From NCBI GenBank assembly GCA_036806345.1, contig DAIROT010000005.1, forward strand, positions 1 through 64,000: DNA of 64,000 bases. The letters run 5' to 3'. The DNA is from QHCF01 sp003244275 (GTDB taxonomy: Bacteria > Actinomycetota > Acidimicrobiia > Acidimicrobiales > QHCF01). The notes under the pieces are model-generated. The model had not been told where the DNA came from. It saw only the letters and a program-made list of their open reading frames with translations, and ran no database searches. Position numbers and translations under genes: made by a program. The stretch's first letter is position 1; each line of letters begins with the position of its first letter. This document shows, in pieces, positions 52,545 to 60,852 of this stretch.

Positions 52545-53858
52545 GTGACCTTCTCAATCACCCCGGCCGTAGCCGCCACTCTGGCCCTCTCTGCCACCCT
52601 GGTCGGTGTCGCCATCGCCCTGGCTGTACTGGCCGTCGTGGGAGCCTGGATCAGCGGCCGGCACTTGGCCCGGGCGGGACTGGCCAAACGACTTGCGGTC
52701 CTGGCTGACCGGATGAGCGACAGCTCCGAGATTGGCCGCCGGATGCGCCTGGAACCCACCCTCTCCCTCCTCGATCGGGCCGCTGAGCGAGCCGCTGAGA
52801 CCAGGAGCAATGTCCGGGCTGAGGCGACCCGCCTGGCCCAGGCCCTCGATGCCATGCCCCAGGGTGTGGTCATCTGCGACGACTCAGGCCGCGTCACCTT
52901 CCGCAATGCCAGAGCGGCCGCCCTGATGGGCGGCCGGCACACCGACGTCATCGCTGCCCAGGCGGTCGAGGAGCTCCTGGCCGCCAGCGCGGCAGGAACG
53001 CCGGCCGAGCGCACCCTAGACCTCTATGGCCCACCTCGCCAGACCCTCACCGTGCGGACGCATGCCATTGGCGACGAGTACAGGCCGCTCGGCGTGGTGG
53101 CTGTGCTCGACGACGTCTCAGAGCGCCGCCGACTGGACGCAGTGCGGCGCGACTTCGTGGCCAACGTCAGTCATGAGCTCAAGACGCCGGTGGGTGCGCT
53201 CGGCCTGCTGGCTGAGACGATTCTGGCCGAGGGCGAGCCGATGGTCATCCGGCGCCTGGCCAGGCGCATCGAGGACGAGGCCTTTCGGGTGAGCCGGATC
53301 ATCGATGACCTGCTGGACCTGTCGCGCATCGAGGCCGAGGAGTCACCGCCGCGCGAGCCTGTCCCAGTGGCCCTGGTCATGGCCGACGCCGTGGAACGGG
53401 CTCGGGCGGGGGCCGAGGCCGCCGGTGTCTCCCTGGCTCTCGCTGAGCCACCTGAGGGCCTCTACGTCGTGGGGGACCGCCGCCAGCTGGTGTCGGCCCT
53501 TTACAACCTGGTCGAGAATGCCATCAAGTACTCCCCTCGCCACTCGTCGGTCGAGATATCGGCGAGAGTGGTCCCGTGCTCCCCGGAGGACCGCTCTGCC
53601 GCGGCTGGTGACATGGTTGAGCTGGTGGTGGCCGACCACGGGGTCGGGATCCCGGCCCGGGACCTGGAACGCATCTTCGAGAGGTTCTACCGGGTCGACC
53701 AGGGTCGCAGTCGCTACACGGGCGGCACCGGGCTGGGCTTGGCTATCGTTCGCCACGTGGCCAGCAATCATCAGGGAAGGGTGACGGTGGAATCGCGGGA
53801 GGGAGAGGGGTCTACCTTCAGGCTGCAAATCCCAGGCCGCTCGGGCCGCACTGGATGA
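52545..53858 (+). CDS. senX3: Sensor histidine kinase, SenX3/PhoR-like
   Basis: The phosphate-responsive sensor kinase, about 437 aa. Two hydrophobic segments near the start (AATLALSATLVGVAIALAVL) give a membrane anchor with almost no external loop. A PAS-like domain (LDAMPQGVVICDDSGRVTFRN) precedes the HisKA phosphoacceptor (FVANVSHELKTPVGALGLL), then ATPase boxes N (LVENAIKYSP), G1 (DHGVGIP) and G2 (GGTGLGLAIVRH). GTG 52545 is chosen because it directly precedes the membrane segment; an earlier in-frame start lies inside stem-loop B. The stop overlaps regX3. Confidence 0.9.
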   Translation: MTFSITPAVAATLALSATLVGVAIALAVLAVVGAWISGRHLARAGLAKRLAVLADRMSDSSEIGRRMRLEPTLSLLDRAAERAAETRSNVRAEATRLAQALDAMPQGVVICDDSGRVTFRNARAAALMGGRHTDVIAAQAVEELLAASAAGTPAERTLDLYGPPRQTLTVRTHAIGDEYRPLGVVAVLDDVSERRRLDAVRRDFVANVSHELKTPVGALGLLAETILAEGEPMVIRRLARRIEDEAFRVSRIIDDLLDLSRIEAEESPPREPVPVALVMADAVERARAGAEAAGVSLALAEPPEGLYVVGDRRQLVSALYNLVENAIKYSPRHSSVEISARVVPCSPEDRSAAAGDMVELVVADHGVGIPARDLERIFERFYRVDQGRSRYTGGTGLGLAIVRHVASNHQGRVTVESREGEGSTFRLQIPGRSGRTG

Positions 53859-54610
53859 CCGATCCACAGGCCACTGTGCTGGTCGCAGAGGACGAGGAGT
53901 CATTCGTCGATGCCCTGGTCCTGGGACTCAAGCGAGAGGGGTTCCTGGTCGAGGTGGCTCGCGACGGTGCTGAAGCTCTCGACAAGTTCGATTCGGTTCG
54001 CCCCGACCTGGTCCTGCTCGACCTGATGTTGCCCAGGGTCTCGGGTATCGACGTGTGCCGGTCCATCCGAGCCCGCTCGACCGTGCCCATCATCATTGTC
54101 ACGGCCAAGGGTGCCGAAATCGATACCGTGGTCGGCTTGGAGGTGGGTGCCGACGACTACGTCACCAAGCCCTACCGGATGCGGGAGCTGGTGGCCCGGA
54201 TGCGAGCCGCCCTGCGCCGAGCACCGCGGCCTGACGAAGCGGGCGATGACCGGTTGGAGGCCATCGAGGTGGGCGAGGTCCGCCTCGACCCCAGCCGCCA
54301 CGAGGTCGTCGTCCGGGGCCGGGAGGTCCAGCTACCGCTCAAGGAGTTCGAGCTGTTGGAGCTGCTGCTCACCAACGCCGGTCGGGTGCTCACCCGTGAC
54401 ACCCTGATCAACCAGGTGTGGAGTCCGCATTACGTGGGTGACACCAAGACCCTCGATGTGCACATCAAGCGGCTGAGGACCCGCATCGAGATCGACCCGG
54501 CCAGCCCGGTGCTCATCACCACCATTCGGGGCCTCGGTTACCGGTACGAGCTGGCCCGCACTACTACCCGGGCCCGCAGCACTGCTGACCAGGCCCAGGG
54601 ACCCGGCTGA
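53855..54610 (+). CDS. regX3: Response regulator, RegX3-like (OmpR family)
   Basis: A transcription factor likely controlling the phosphate regulon. The 251-aa product has a receiver domain with acidic pocket EDEE, phosphoacceptor in LVLLDLMLP, the VTAKG threonine and DDYVTKPYRM lysine, then an OmpR winged helix (KEFELLELLLTNAGRVLTRD and TLDVHIKRLRTRI). Its ATG overlaps the senX3 stop (ATGA) and its TGA overlaps the phoU ATG. Confidence 0.92.
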   Translation: MTDPQATVLVAEDEESFVDALVLGLKREGFLVEVARDGAEALDKFDSVRPDLVLLDLMLPRVSGIDVCRSIRARSTVPIIIVTAKGAEIDTVVGLEVGADDYVTKPYRMRELVARMRAALRRAPRPDEAGDDRLEAIEVGEVRLDPSRHEVVVRGREVQLPLKEFELLELLLTNAGRVLTRDTLINQVWSPHYVGDTKTLDVHIKRLRTRIEIDPASPVLITTIRGLGYRYELARTTTRARSTADQAQGPG

Positions 54611-55305
54611 TGGCCGAGACCCGTAAGGCGTTCCACGAGAGCCTTCACGAGCTCACCTCGGATGTCATCCGGCTGGGCGCCCTGGTGGTCGAGTCGGTCC
54701 AGCTGGCCACCGCCGCTCTGCTCGACGCCGACCTGGCCGAGGTGGAGCAGGTCATCGTGCAGGATCGACCCATCGACGCCCTCACTCACTCCATCGAGCA
54801 GAGCACCTACCTGCTGCTGGCCCGCCAGGCGCCCATGGCCACTGACCTGCGAGTCCTGGTAGCCATCCTGCGGGTCATCCACGAACTGGAGCGCACCGGC
54901 GACCTCATGGTCAACGTGGCCAAAGCCAGCCGGCGCCTCTACCCCCACGGCATCGGGCCCAAGCTACGGGGCCTGATCGACAGGATGCGCGAGCAGGCCA
55001 CCATCCAGCTGCGCCTGGCCATGGATGCCTTCGCCGAGCTGGACCCAGTCAAGGCGGCTGCCCTGGAGGACATGGACGACGTCATGGACGACCTGCAAAA
55101 AGACCTCTTTCGCACCGTCCTGGGAGCCACCACCATCGACGAGGTGGCCATCCAGCGAGCCGTGCAGATAGCCCTGGTGGGCAGGTTCTACGAACGTACG
55201 GCGGACCACGCCGTCAACATCGGCGAGCGGGTCAAGTTCATGGTCACCGGTGACTTCCCGACCCCCGCCCCCGTAGGTGCCCGACCGACCACTCCCGATG
55301 GCTGA
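54610..55305 (+). CDS. phoU: Phosphate signalling protein PhoU
   Basis: Links Pst transporter activity to the sensor kinase and represses the regulon when phosphate is plentiful. The 231-aa helical protein has two PhoU repeats with metal-binding signatures (LRVIHELERTGDLMVN and VGRFYERTADHAVNIGER). Its position directly after regX3 and in the same block as pst supports the call. Confidence 0.95.
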   Translation: MAETRKAFHESLHELTSDVIRLGALVVESVQLATAALLDADLAEVEQVIVQDRPIDALTHSIEQSTYLLLARQAPMATDLRVLVAILRVIHELERTGDLMVNVAKASRRLYPHGIGPKLRGLIDRMREQATIQLRLAMDAFAELDPVKAAALEDMDDVMDDLQKDLFRTVLGATTIDEVAIQRAVQIALVGRFYERTADHAVNIGERVKFMVTGDFPTPAPVGARPTTPDG

Positions 55306-55756
55306 GGCGGGAACCGAGCGCACCGAACGCATCATCGAGCTCCTGCGAGAGCGCGGTGCCCGCCTGACCAACGCCCGGCGAGCGGTGATCGACGCCCTGG
55401 CCATGGCCCGCAGCCACTTGACGGCCGACGACCTGGGCGTCCTGGTCCAGCAGAGCGCTCCTGACATCCACATCTCCACCATCTACCGCACCCTCGACGC
55501 CCTCGAGCACCTGGGGTTGGTGGACCACGTCCACCTGGGCCACGGCCGGGCCATCTACCACCTCACCGACCAGCCCCACCAGCACCTGGTGTGCGAGGGG
55601 TGTGGGGCAGTGGTCGAGGTCCCTGACTCGACTTTCGCCCAGTTGGCCGACCAGCTCCGCCAGGGCTACTCCTTCACCATCCGGCCCAGCCACTTCGCAG
55701 TGCTCGGGCGCTGCGCCGACTGCGCTGGAGTGGGCAAAATAGCGTCGGATCACTAA
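55298..55756 (+). CDS. Fur-family metal-dependent regulator
   Basis: A 152-aa Fur-superfamily repressor. The winged helix (RLTNARRAVIDALAMARSHL) is followed by HISTIYRTLDALEHLGLV, the HHxH-like regulatory metal site (DQPHQHLVCEGCG) and two CxxC structural zinc motifs (CEGC and CADC). It resembles Zur or Fur; the metal is not decided by sequence. ATG 55298 overlaps phoU by 8 bp. Confidence 0.88.
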   Translation: MAEAGTERTERIIELLRERGARLTNARRAVIDALAMARSHLTADDLGVLVQQSAPDIHISTIYRTLDALEHLGLVDHVHLGHGRAIYHLTDQPHQHLVCEGCGAVVEVPDSTFAQLADQLRQGYSFTIRPSHFAVLGRCADCAGVGKIASDH

Positions 55757-55772
55757 GGCCTTTTTTGCCCAC
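55730..55772. terminator. Inverted repeat at convergent fur/serS junction
   Basis: GTGGGCAAAA (55730-55739) pairs with TTTTGCCCAC (55763-55772) around a 23-nt loop. It covers the end of the Fur gene and ends at the serS stop codon. The T6 run at 55761-55766 could aid termination of the Fur transcript. Confidence 0.45.
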
Positions 55773-57041
55773 TTACACCGGTCGCGGCCCCGACGGGAGC
55801 TCTTCGAACCCGCACAGGGGTACCAGGGGCTCGGGGACCCGCAAGGCGCCCTCGGCGGTCTGGTGGTTCTCGAACAGGAACAGCAGTGTCCGGCCCACCG
55901 CGCAGGCCGTCCCGTTGAGGGTGTGGACCAGGCGGTTGGGTGCCCCCGCGTCGGCCCGGACCCGGGTGCCCAGCCGGCGGGCCGAGTAGTCGCCATAGTT
56001 AGAGCACGAGGTCAACTCCCGGTAGCGGCCCTCCGAGGGCAGCCACACCTCGATGTCGAACTTGCTGGCGGCCGCTGGCCCGAGGTCGCCGGCGGCCACG
56101 TTGACCACCCGGTAGGGAAGGCCCAGGGCACCCACGATGCGCTCCTGGATGGCCAGCAGGCGCTGGTGCTCGTCGAGCGAAGCATCGGGATCGGCGTAGG
56201 AGAACATCTCCACCTTGTCGAACTGGTGCACTCGAAACATCCCCCTCGTGTCCCGGCCGTAGGTCCCTGCCTCCCGGCGAAAGCAGGTGGACAGCCCGGC
56301 GTAGCGAAGGGGCAGATGGTCGGCGCCGAGGATCTCCTCCCGGTGCAGGCAGGCCAAGGGGATCTCGCTGGTACCCACCAGGAACAGCTCGGACCCGTCC
56401 ACCTCGTAGACCTGGTTGCGATCGGTGGGGAAGAAGCCGGCCACCTCCATGGCCTCCTCTCGCACCAGCACGGGTGGCACCACCGGACAAAAACCCTCCT
56501 CCACCAGCAACTGGGTCACCCAGCGGACCAGGGCCAGCTCCACCAGGACGGCCTGTCCCATCAGATAGGCAAAACGGGCTCCGCTGGTACGGGCGGCCTT
56601 CTCGACCTCGACCACACCATGGCGCTCACCAAAGGAGGCATGGTCGAGCAACGGGACCGGGCCGCGCTCGCCCATCTCCCGTAGGACCTCGGCGTCCTCC
56701 TCGCCACCGTCGGGCACCGTGGGAGCGGCTGGGTTGGGCACCTGCAGGGCTAGCTCCCGGAGGTGGCTCTCGGCCTCGGCCAGGGTGGGCTGGAGGCGAG
56801 CCAGGGTGGCCTTGAGGGCGGTGGCCGCCGCGATGCGGGCTGGGCGCTGATCGGGGGCGGCCTGGGCGATCCCCCGGGAGGCGGCATTCTGCTCGGCCCT
56901 GGCCGCCTCGACCTCGGCCAGGAGAACCCGACGATGGTCGTCGGCGCTCAGCACGGCATCGATGAGGTCAGGAGTGCAGCGCTTGCGCTCGATACCGACC
57001 CGGTAGGCCGGCTCGTCGCGAAGGCGGCGGAGGTCGATCAT
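55773..57041 (-). CDS. serS: Seryl-tRNA synthetase
   Basis: Charges tRNA-Ser. The 422-aa class II synthetase has the N-terminal coiled-coil arm (VLLAEVEAARAEQNAASR through LAEAESHLRELALQV), motif 2 (CFRREAGTYGRDTRGMFRVH), the serine-site region TSEIPLACLHREE, SCSNYGDYSARR, and motif 3 (NRLVHTLNGTACAVGRTL). Length and order fit the family. A TlpA-like gene lies 7 bp upstream. Confidence 0.96.
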   Translation of the reverse strand: MIDLRRLRDEPAYRVGIERKRCTPDLIDAVLSADDHRRVLLAEVEAARAEQNAASRGIAQAAPDQRPARIAAATALKATLARLQPTLAEAESHLRELALQVPNPAAPTVPDGGEEDAEVLREMGERGPVPLLDHASFGERHGVVEVEKAARTSGARFAYLMGQAVLVELALVRWVTQLLVEEGFCPVVPPVLVREEAMEVAGFFPTDRNQVYEVDGSELFLVGTSEIPLACLHREEILGADHLPLRYAGLSTCFRREAGTYGRDTRGMFRVHQFDKVEMFSYADPDASLDEHQRLLAIQERIVGALGLPYRVVNVAAGDLGPAAASKFDIEVWLPSEGRYRELTSCSNYGDYSARRLGTRVRADAGAPNRLVHTLNGTACAVGRTLLFLFENHQTAEGALRVPEPLVPLCGFEELPSGPRPV

Positions 57042-57048
57042 CTACAGC

Positions 57049-57582
57049 TCACCGGCCCAGCCAGCGAGACAGGGTGGCCTGATCCACCGGCCCTCTCATC
57101 ACGTCGGCCACCCTTCCGGTCGGACTGATCAGGAAGGTGTCGGGCAGGCCGGCCAGGTCATACCGACCGCCCGAGAGTATCCGATTGGGATCGACCACCA
57201 CCGGGTAGGCGACGCCGCTGGTCCTGACGAGGGCGGACGCCGGGCCAGCACTGTCGGCCACGTCGACGCCGACGAAGGCCACCCGGCTGCCGGCCCGGCG
57301 CTGGGCTGCCGCCAGGGCAGGCAGCTCCTGGCGACAGGGCGGGCACCACGAGGCGAAGAAGTTGACCACCACCGGTCGGCCTCTCAGGCTGTCGAGGGAC
57401 AAGGTTGACCCGCCCCTCAGTCGCGGGGCGGCGAAGTCAGGGGCCAGTCGGCCCACCCACCCGCGGTCCTGGGGCACCGCACTGTTGGGCGAAGGGGCTG
57501 AGCGACCCACGACTACCCCGAAGACCAGGGCAAAGATGACGACGATCGCCCCCGTGGCCACGGTGGCGCCCACGGCAGCCAC
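57049..57582 (-). CDS. TlpA-like membrane-anchored thioredoxin
   Basis: A thiol-disulfide oxidoreductase of about 177 aa facing the outside of the membrane. One N-terminal helix (GAIVVIFALVFGVVVG) is followed by a TlpA/ResA domain with VVVNFFASWCPPCRQELPAL; CPPC is the redox site. Next to ctaB, it may keep heme-ligand or CuA cysteines reduced during cytochrome assembly (inference). The start is uncertain: GTG 57582, or an unusual CTG at 57615 that would overlap the ctaB stop. Confidence 0.82.
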   Translation of the reverse strand: MAAVGATVATGAIVVIFALVFGVVVGRSAPSPNSAVPQDRGWVGRLAPDFAAPRLRGGSTLSLDSLRGRPVVVNFFASWCPPCRQELPALAAAQRRAGSRVAFVGVDVADSAGPASALVRTSGVAYPVVVDPNRILSGGRYDLAGLPDTFLISPTGRVADVMRGPVDQATLSRWLGR

Positions 57583-57611
57583 CTGCCAGGCCGGTCGAGT
57601 ACGGGCAGGGC

Positions 57612-58505
57612 TCAGAGCAGATGTACCAGCTGGTCGACAGCCATGGCCCCGAACAGCAGGGTCACATAGGTGATCGAGTAGCCGAAAAGCCGCATGGCGG
57701 CCTTGCTGGTGGCCTCCTTGCGCAGCTGGAGGGCAAAGCCCAGGAACACCGCCCCCAAGACGATGGCCGACACCAGGTAGATGAGGCCCATGTGAGCGAC
57801 CGGGGCGAACACCAAGGAGATGACCCACAGGCCAACCGTGTAGATCAGGATCTGGCGGGAGGTGTGCTCGAAGGGCGCCACTGAGGGCAGCATGGGGACC
57901 CCAGCGGCTGAGTAGTCGTCCCGGTAGCGAACGGCCAGGGCCCAGAAGTGGGGAGGCGTCCACAGGAATATCACCGCGAACAACACGACGGGCGCCCAGC
58001 CCAGGCCGCCGGTCACGGCTGCCCAGCCAATCAGGACGGGCACGGCCCCGGCCGCCCCACCGATGACGATGTTCTGGGTGGAGGTTCGTTTGAGCCACAG
58101 GGTGTAGACGAAGACATAGAACAAGGTGGCGGCCACCGCCAGGCCGGCGCTGAGCGGGTTGACCAGCAGCCACAGCTCGACGAAGGCCACTACCTCGAGG
58201 GCTACCGCGAAGGCCAGGGCCCGGCCCGGCGTTACTACGCCGGTGACGAGGGGGCGGTTTCGGGTCCGGTGCATGACCTGGTCGATGTCCCGGTCGACGA
58301 ACATGTTGATGGCATTGGCCCCCCCGGCGGCCAGAGTCCCCCCCACGAGAGTGGCCAGGACCAACCATCCCGACGGCAGGCCCCGAGCGGCCACCACCAT
58401 GGTGGGCACGGTCGTGACCAGCAGGAGCTCGATGATCCGTGGCTTGGTGAGGGCCACGTATCCCCGGAGTCGGTCCGGCCCGGAGAACGATACGACAGGT
58501 TGCAC
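57612..58505 (-). CDS. ctaB: Protoheme IX farnesyltransferase (heme O synthase)
   Basis: Adds farnesyl to heme B to make heme O for heme-copper oxidases. The 297-aa UbiA-family membrane protein has LTKPRIIELLLVTTVPTM, the first Asp motif NMFVDRDIDQVMHRT with RNRPLV, and the second motif YRDDYSAAGVPMLP. About nine hydrophobic segments follow the family pattern. It points to an aerobic respiratory chain. Confidence 0.95.
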   Translation of the reverse strand: MQPVVSFSGPDRLRGYVALTKPRIIELLLVTTVPTMVVAARGLPSGWLVLATLVGGTLAAGGANAINMFVDRDIDQVMHRTRNRPLVTGVVTPGRALAFAVALEVVAFVELWLLVNPLSAGLAVAATLFYVFVYTLWLKRTSTQNIVIGGAAGAVPVLIGWAAVTGGLGWAPVVLFAVIFLWTPPHFWALAVRYRDDYSAAGVPMLPSVAPFEHTSRQILIYTVGLWVISLVFAPVAHMGLIYLVSAIVLGAVFLGFALQLRKEATSKAAMRLFGYSITYVTLLFGAMAVDQLVHLL

Positions 58506-58619
58506 GAGCCGACACTACGACGGCCAGCCCGCCACCTCAAAGCGGGGCACCGTTGCGGTCAGCTACTCACCGGTACAGCTGCGCGCAGCAACTCACACAT
58601 CACACGTGTCGGCGATGCC

Positions 58620-58650
58620 GTCAATGTATCACTTAATGTGATACATTGAC
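58620..58650. promoter_or_regulatory. Palindromic operator of the toxin-antitoxin pair
   Basis: GTCAATGTATCAC (58620-58632) and GTGATACATTGAC (58638-58650) are perfect 13-bp arms around TTAAT. The palindrome ends 4 bp before the antitoxin ATG. RHH antitoxins usually bind such sites to repress their own operon. Confidence 0.8.
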
Positions 58651-58654
58651 CACC

Positions 58655-58894
58655 ATGACCCGGGCGGTGTCGGTTCGACTGGATGACGACGCACAGCGGG
58701 CACTGCGCACGCTGGAGGCTTCCGGTCTGACCCGCTCAGAGGCGATCCGCAAGTCAATTCGCGATGCTGCCCTGGCTCTGCGTCGCTATGAGGCACTCCG
58801 TGCCGAGGTGGCGGCGCTCGAGGCTGACGAGGCGGATCGTCGGGAGATGCAGGAGGTCGCCTCGCTGATGGAGACTCTGCGTGCAGAGGGGTGA
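58655..58894 (+). CDS. Ribbon-helix-helix antitoxin
   Basis: A 79-aa antitoxin. The N-terminal RHH DNA-binding fold is VSVRLDDDAQRALRTLEASG followed by TRSEAIRKSIRDAA. The C-terminal half is a charged helix (LRAEVAALEADEADRRE) expected to wrap the toxin. ATG 58655 is 4 bp after the operator and has no Shine-Dalgarno, so the transcript may be leaderless. It overlaps the toxin gene by 14 bp. Confidence 0.85.
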   Translation: MTRAVSVRLDDDAQRALRTLEASGLTRSEAIRKSIRDAALALRRYEALRAEVAALEADEADRREMQEVASLMETLRAEG

Positions 58895-59198
58895 CGTCTT
58901 CCGGCTGCGACCACCGCGCCGGACCGGCCACCCGCAGCAAGGCCGACGTTTCGGCGTCGTCGTCCAAGCGGATGCCTTCCTGCCACGGTCTGTGATTCTG
59001 GTCGCTCCGACGTCTCGGGCGGCACGGCCGGCGACCTTTCGCCCGGAGATGGTGATCGAGGGTGAGACCACCTACGTCCTCATCGAGCAACTGGGGGCGG
59101 TCGACGTCAATCGCCTCGGTGATCACGTGGGCCACGCCAGCCCCGAGGAGATCTGGGGGATCGATGAGAGCCTCATGACCATCCTCGGACTCCGTTGA
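58881..59198 (+). CDS. MazF/PemK-family mRNA interferase toxin
   Basis: A 105-aa endoribonuclease toxin of the MazF/PemK fold. It begins MQRGDVFRLRPPRRTGHPQQ and has GRRFGVVVQADAF, VAPTSRAARPATFRPEM and VLIEQLGAVDVNRLG; the RP-loop Arg and the Thr/Ser of APTS match the family catalytic region. The GTG start lies inside the antitoxin gene, so translation is coupled. Confidence 0.88.
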   Translation: MQRGDVFRLRPPRRTGHPQQGRRFGVVVQADAFLPRSVILVAPTSRAARPATFRPEMVIEGETTYVLIEQLGAVDVNRLGDHVGHASPEEIWGIDESLMTILGLR

Positions 59199-59210
59199 CT
59201 CGGTTCCGCG

Positions 59211-59504
59211 TCAGGCCGCCGAGGCGTTTCCACGGCTTCGCTGGCGGTGGCGCCGGTAGAGCCTGCTGGCTGCGCCGACAATGCGAAGAGTGCCCGCCAC
59301 CGCCATCGCCGTGACCCCCAGTGATTCACTGATCTCCCAGAGATGCTTGTCCAGGGGCACGTTCGCTGCTTTGTCGTCCCACCTACCCACCTCCCGGGGC
59401 GGGGGTGGAGGCTGGGGCTGGCGTCTGCGCAGGCGCGCTATGAGTTCGTCAAGCGCTTCGATCCGAGCATCGAGGTCGTAATCGCCAGCCGGAGTCCGCC
59501 TCAC
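59211..59504 (-). CDS. Hypothetical protein with C-terminal hydrophobic segment
   Basis: An unrecognised 97-aa protein. The N-terminus is helical (DLDARIEALDELIARLRRR), followed by a run QPQPPPPP and a hydrophobic segment (SLGVTAMAVAGTLRIVGAA) before a basic tail. GTG 59504 overlaps the upstream stop (GTGA). It may be a membrane-associated partner of the gene before it. Confidence 0.55.
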   Translation of the reverse strand: MRRTPAGDYDLDARIEALDELIARLRRRQPQPPPPPREVGRWDDKAANVPLDKHLWEISESLGVTAMAVAGTLRIVGAASRLYRRHRQRSRGNASAA

Positions 59505-59851
59505 CCCTCGCCTGGCGCCGCTCCCATGGCATCGACACAGGTCAGCTCGGCGGTGGCTTCGGTGCCGCACTGCTCGCATCGGTCCACGTGGCGCCAGGAG
59601 CGCAGCAGCCGGGTCCCAGCCTGATTGAGCACCACCGTGAATGCCTCTGAGGCCTGGTCGAGCTCGAGCGCGAAGTAGGGCTGCCAGGCGCTGGCCGGAG
59701 GGGGAATGTCCAGACTGGAGCCCCTGGGCACCCGCCGAAAGCGATGGCGTTCGGCGTCGAACAGCCAGGTGCTGTTGCACGACTCGATCACCAATGGGGC
59801 ACGACGAGGCGACCTGGCGCTTCGCCGGGCCAAAATGTCGACAAGCTCCAA
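59501..59851 (-). CDS. Hypothetical protein with CxxC motif
   Basis: An unrecognised 116-aa protein. Its middle (WLFDAERHRFRRVPRG then WQPYFALELDQASEAFTVVL) looks like a compact beta domain, and CEQCGTEATAELTC near the end could bind zinc. The TTG start at 59851 has CGGAGAG 6-7 bp upstream. It is translationally coupled to the 97-aa gene downstream. Confidence 0.55.
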   Translation of the reverse strand: MELVDILARRSARSPRRAPLVIESCNSTWLFDAERHRFRRVPRGSSLDIPPPASAWQPYFALELDQASEAFTVVLNQAGTRLLRSWRHVDRCEQCGTEATAELTCVDAMGAAPGEG

Positions 59852-60007
59852 CGAACTCTCCGTCCACCCGGCCTGCTCGGCCCCGCAGCGCCCCGGCCGG
59901 GGCGCCTGGCTGGGGGGTCGACCTGTCCATCATCCCTCCTTCGGAGCTTCCATCCAAGGGCGATTGCGTGTCGATCTGGTGACGATTGCCCACCTCGGGG
60001 AACCTCC

Positions 60008-60111
60008 GCCTGGCGGCACGGCGGTCCCCGCCTGGCGGCATGGCGGTCCCCGCCTGGCGGCATGGCGGTCCCCGCCTGGCGGCACGGCGGTCCCCGCCTG
60101 GCGGCATGGCG
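60008..60111. repeat. 22-bp tandem repeat array
   Basis: Units starting GCCTGGCGGCA begin at 60008, 60030, 60052 and 60074, with a partial copy at 60096-60111; they differ by C or T at one position. The period is not a multiple of three and equals about two helical turns. It lies just upstream of the mtrA-like gene. Confidence 0.9.
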
Positions 60112-60134
60112 ACTGATCGGTCACCATCTTGGGC

Positions 60135-60815
60135 ATGGCCAGCCGAATCCTGCTCGTGGAAGACGACGAGCGAATCCGTACATCCCTGCGCCTGGCCCTG
60201 GACGACGAGGGCTACGAGGCGGACGAGGCGGCCAGCGGCGAAGAAGCCCTAGAGGCGTTCGCCCGCCGGCCGGCCGACGTCGTACTGATCGACATCATGC
60301 TGCCGGGCATGGACGGCTTCGAGTGCTGTCGAGCCCTTCGCCGGGTCAGTGCCGTCCCGGTGATCATGGTGACCGCCCGCTCCGACACCCACGACGTGGT
60401 GGCCGGCCTGGAGGCGGGGGCAGACGACTACGTCACCAAGCCGTTCATGATCAAGGAGCTGGCCGCTCGCATCCGAGCCCTGCTGCGCCGGGCCAAGGCA
60501 GCCGATCCCGGCTCCGCCCCCCTGGCCTTCGGCGACCTGGAGATCATGCCTGACCAGGGCCTGGTACGCCGCAGCGGCGAGGAGGTCCATCTGACCCGCA
60601 CCGAGTTCCGCCTGCTGTGCGAGCTGGCCGCCAATCCGGGTCGGGTGCTCTCGCGCGAACAGCTCCTGGAACGAGTGTGGGGTTACGACTATTTTGGTGA
60701 CGGCCGTCTGGTGGACGTCCACGTCCGTCGGCTTCGCACCAAGGTGGAGCACGACCCGGCCAACCCCCGCCATGTGGTCACGGTACGGGGTCTCGGCTAC
60801 AAGGTGGTGGCCTGA
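60135..60815 (+). CDS. mtrA: Response regulator, MtrA-like (OmpR family)
   Basis: A 226-aa OmpR-family regulator. The receiver has EDDE, phosphoacceptor in VVLIDIMLPGMDG, VTARSD and DDYVTKPFMIKE; the DNA-binding wing is TRTEFRLLCELAANPG and LVDVHVRRLRTKVE. With the kinase and GerMN lipoprotein that follow it resembles MtrA of actinobacteria, which controls cell wall and division genes. ATG 60135 lacks a clear ribosome site; the 22-bp repeat array is 23 bp upstream. Confidence 0.85.
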   Translation: MASRILLVEDDERIRTSLRLALDDEGYEADEAASGEEALEAFARRPADVVLIDIMLPGMDGFECCRALRRVSAVPVIMVTARSDTHDVVAGLEAGADDYVTKPFMIKELAARIRALLRRAKAADPGSAPLAFGDLEIMPDQGLVRRSGEEVHLTRTEFRLLCELAANPGRVLSREQLLERVWGYDYFGDGRLVDVHVRRLRTKVEHDPANPRHVVTVRGLGYKVVA

Positions 60816-60852
60816 CGCTGGGCGTCCTGACTTCGTGCCCCAGCCGAACGCC

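Noticed and set aside
60008..60111. CRISPR array
   Set aside because: The units are contiguous with no spacers, and no cas genes are nearby; it is a simple tandem repeat.
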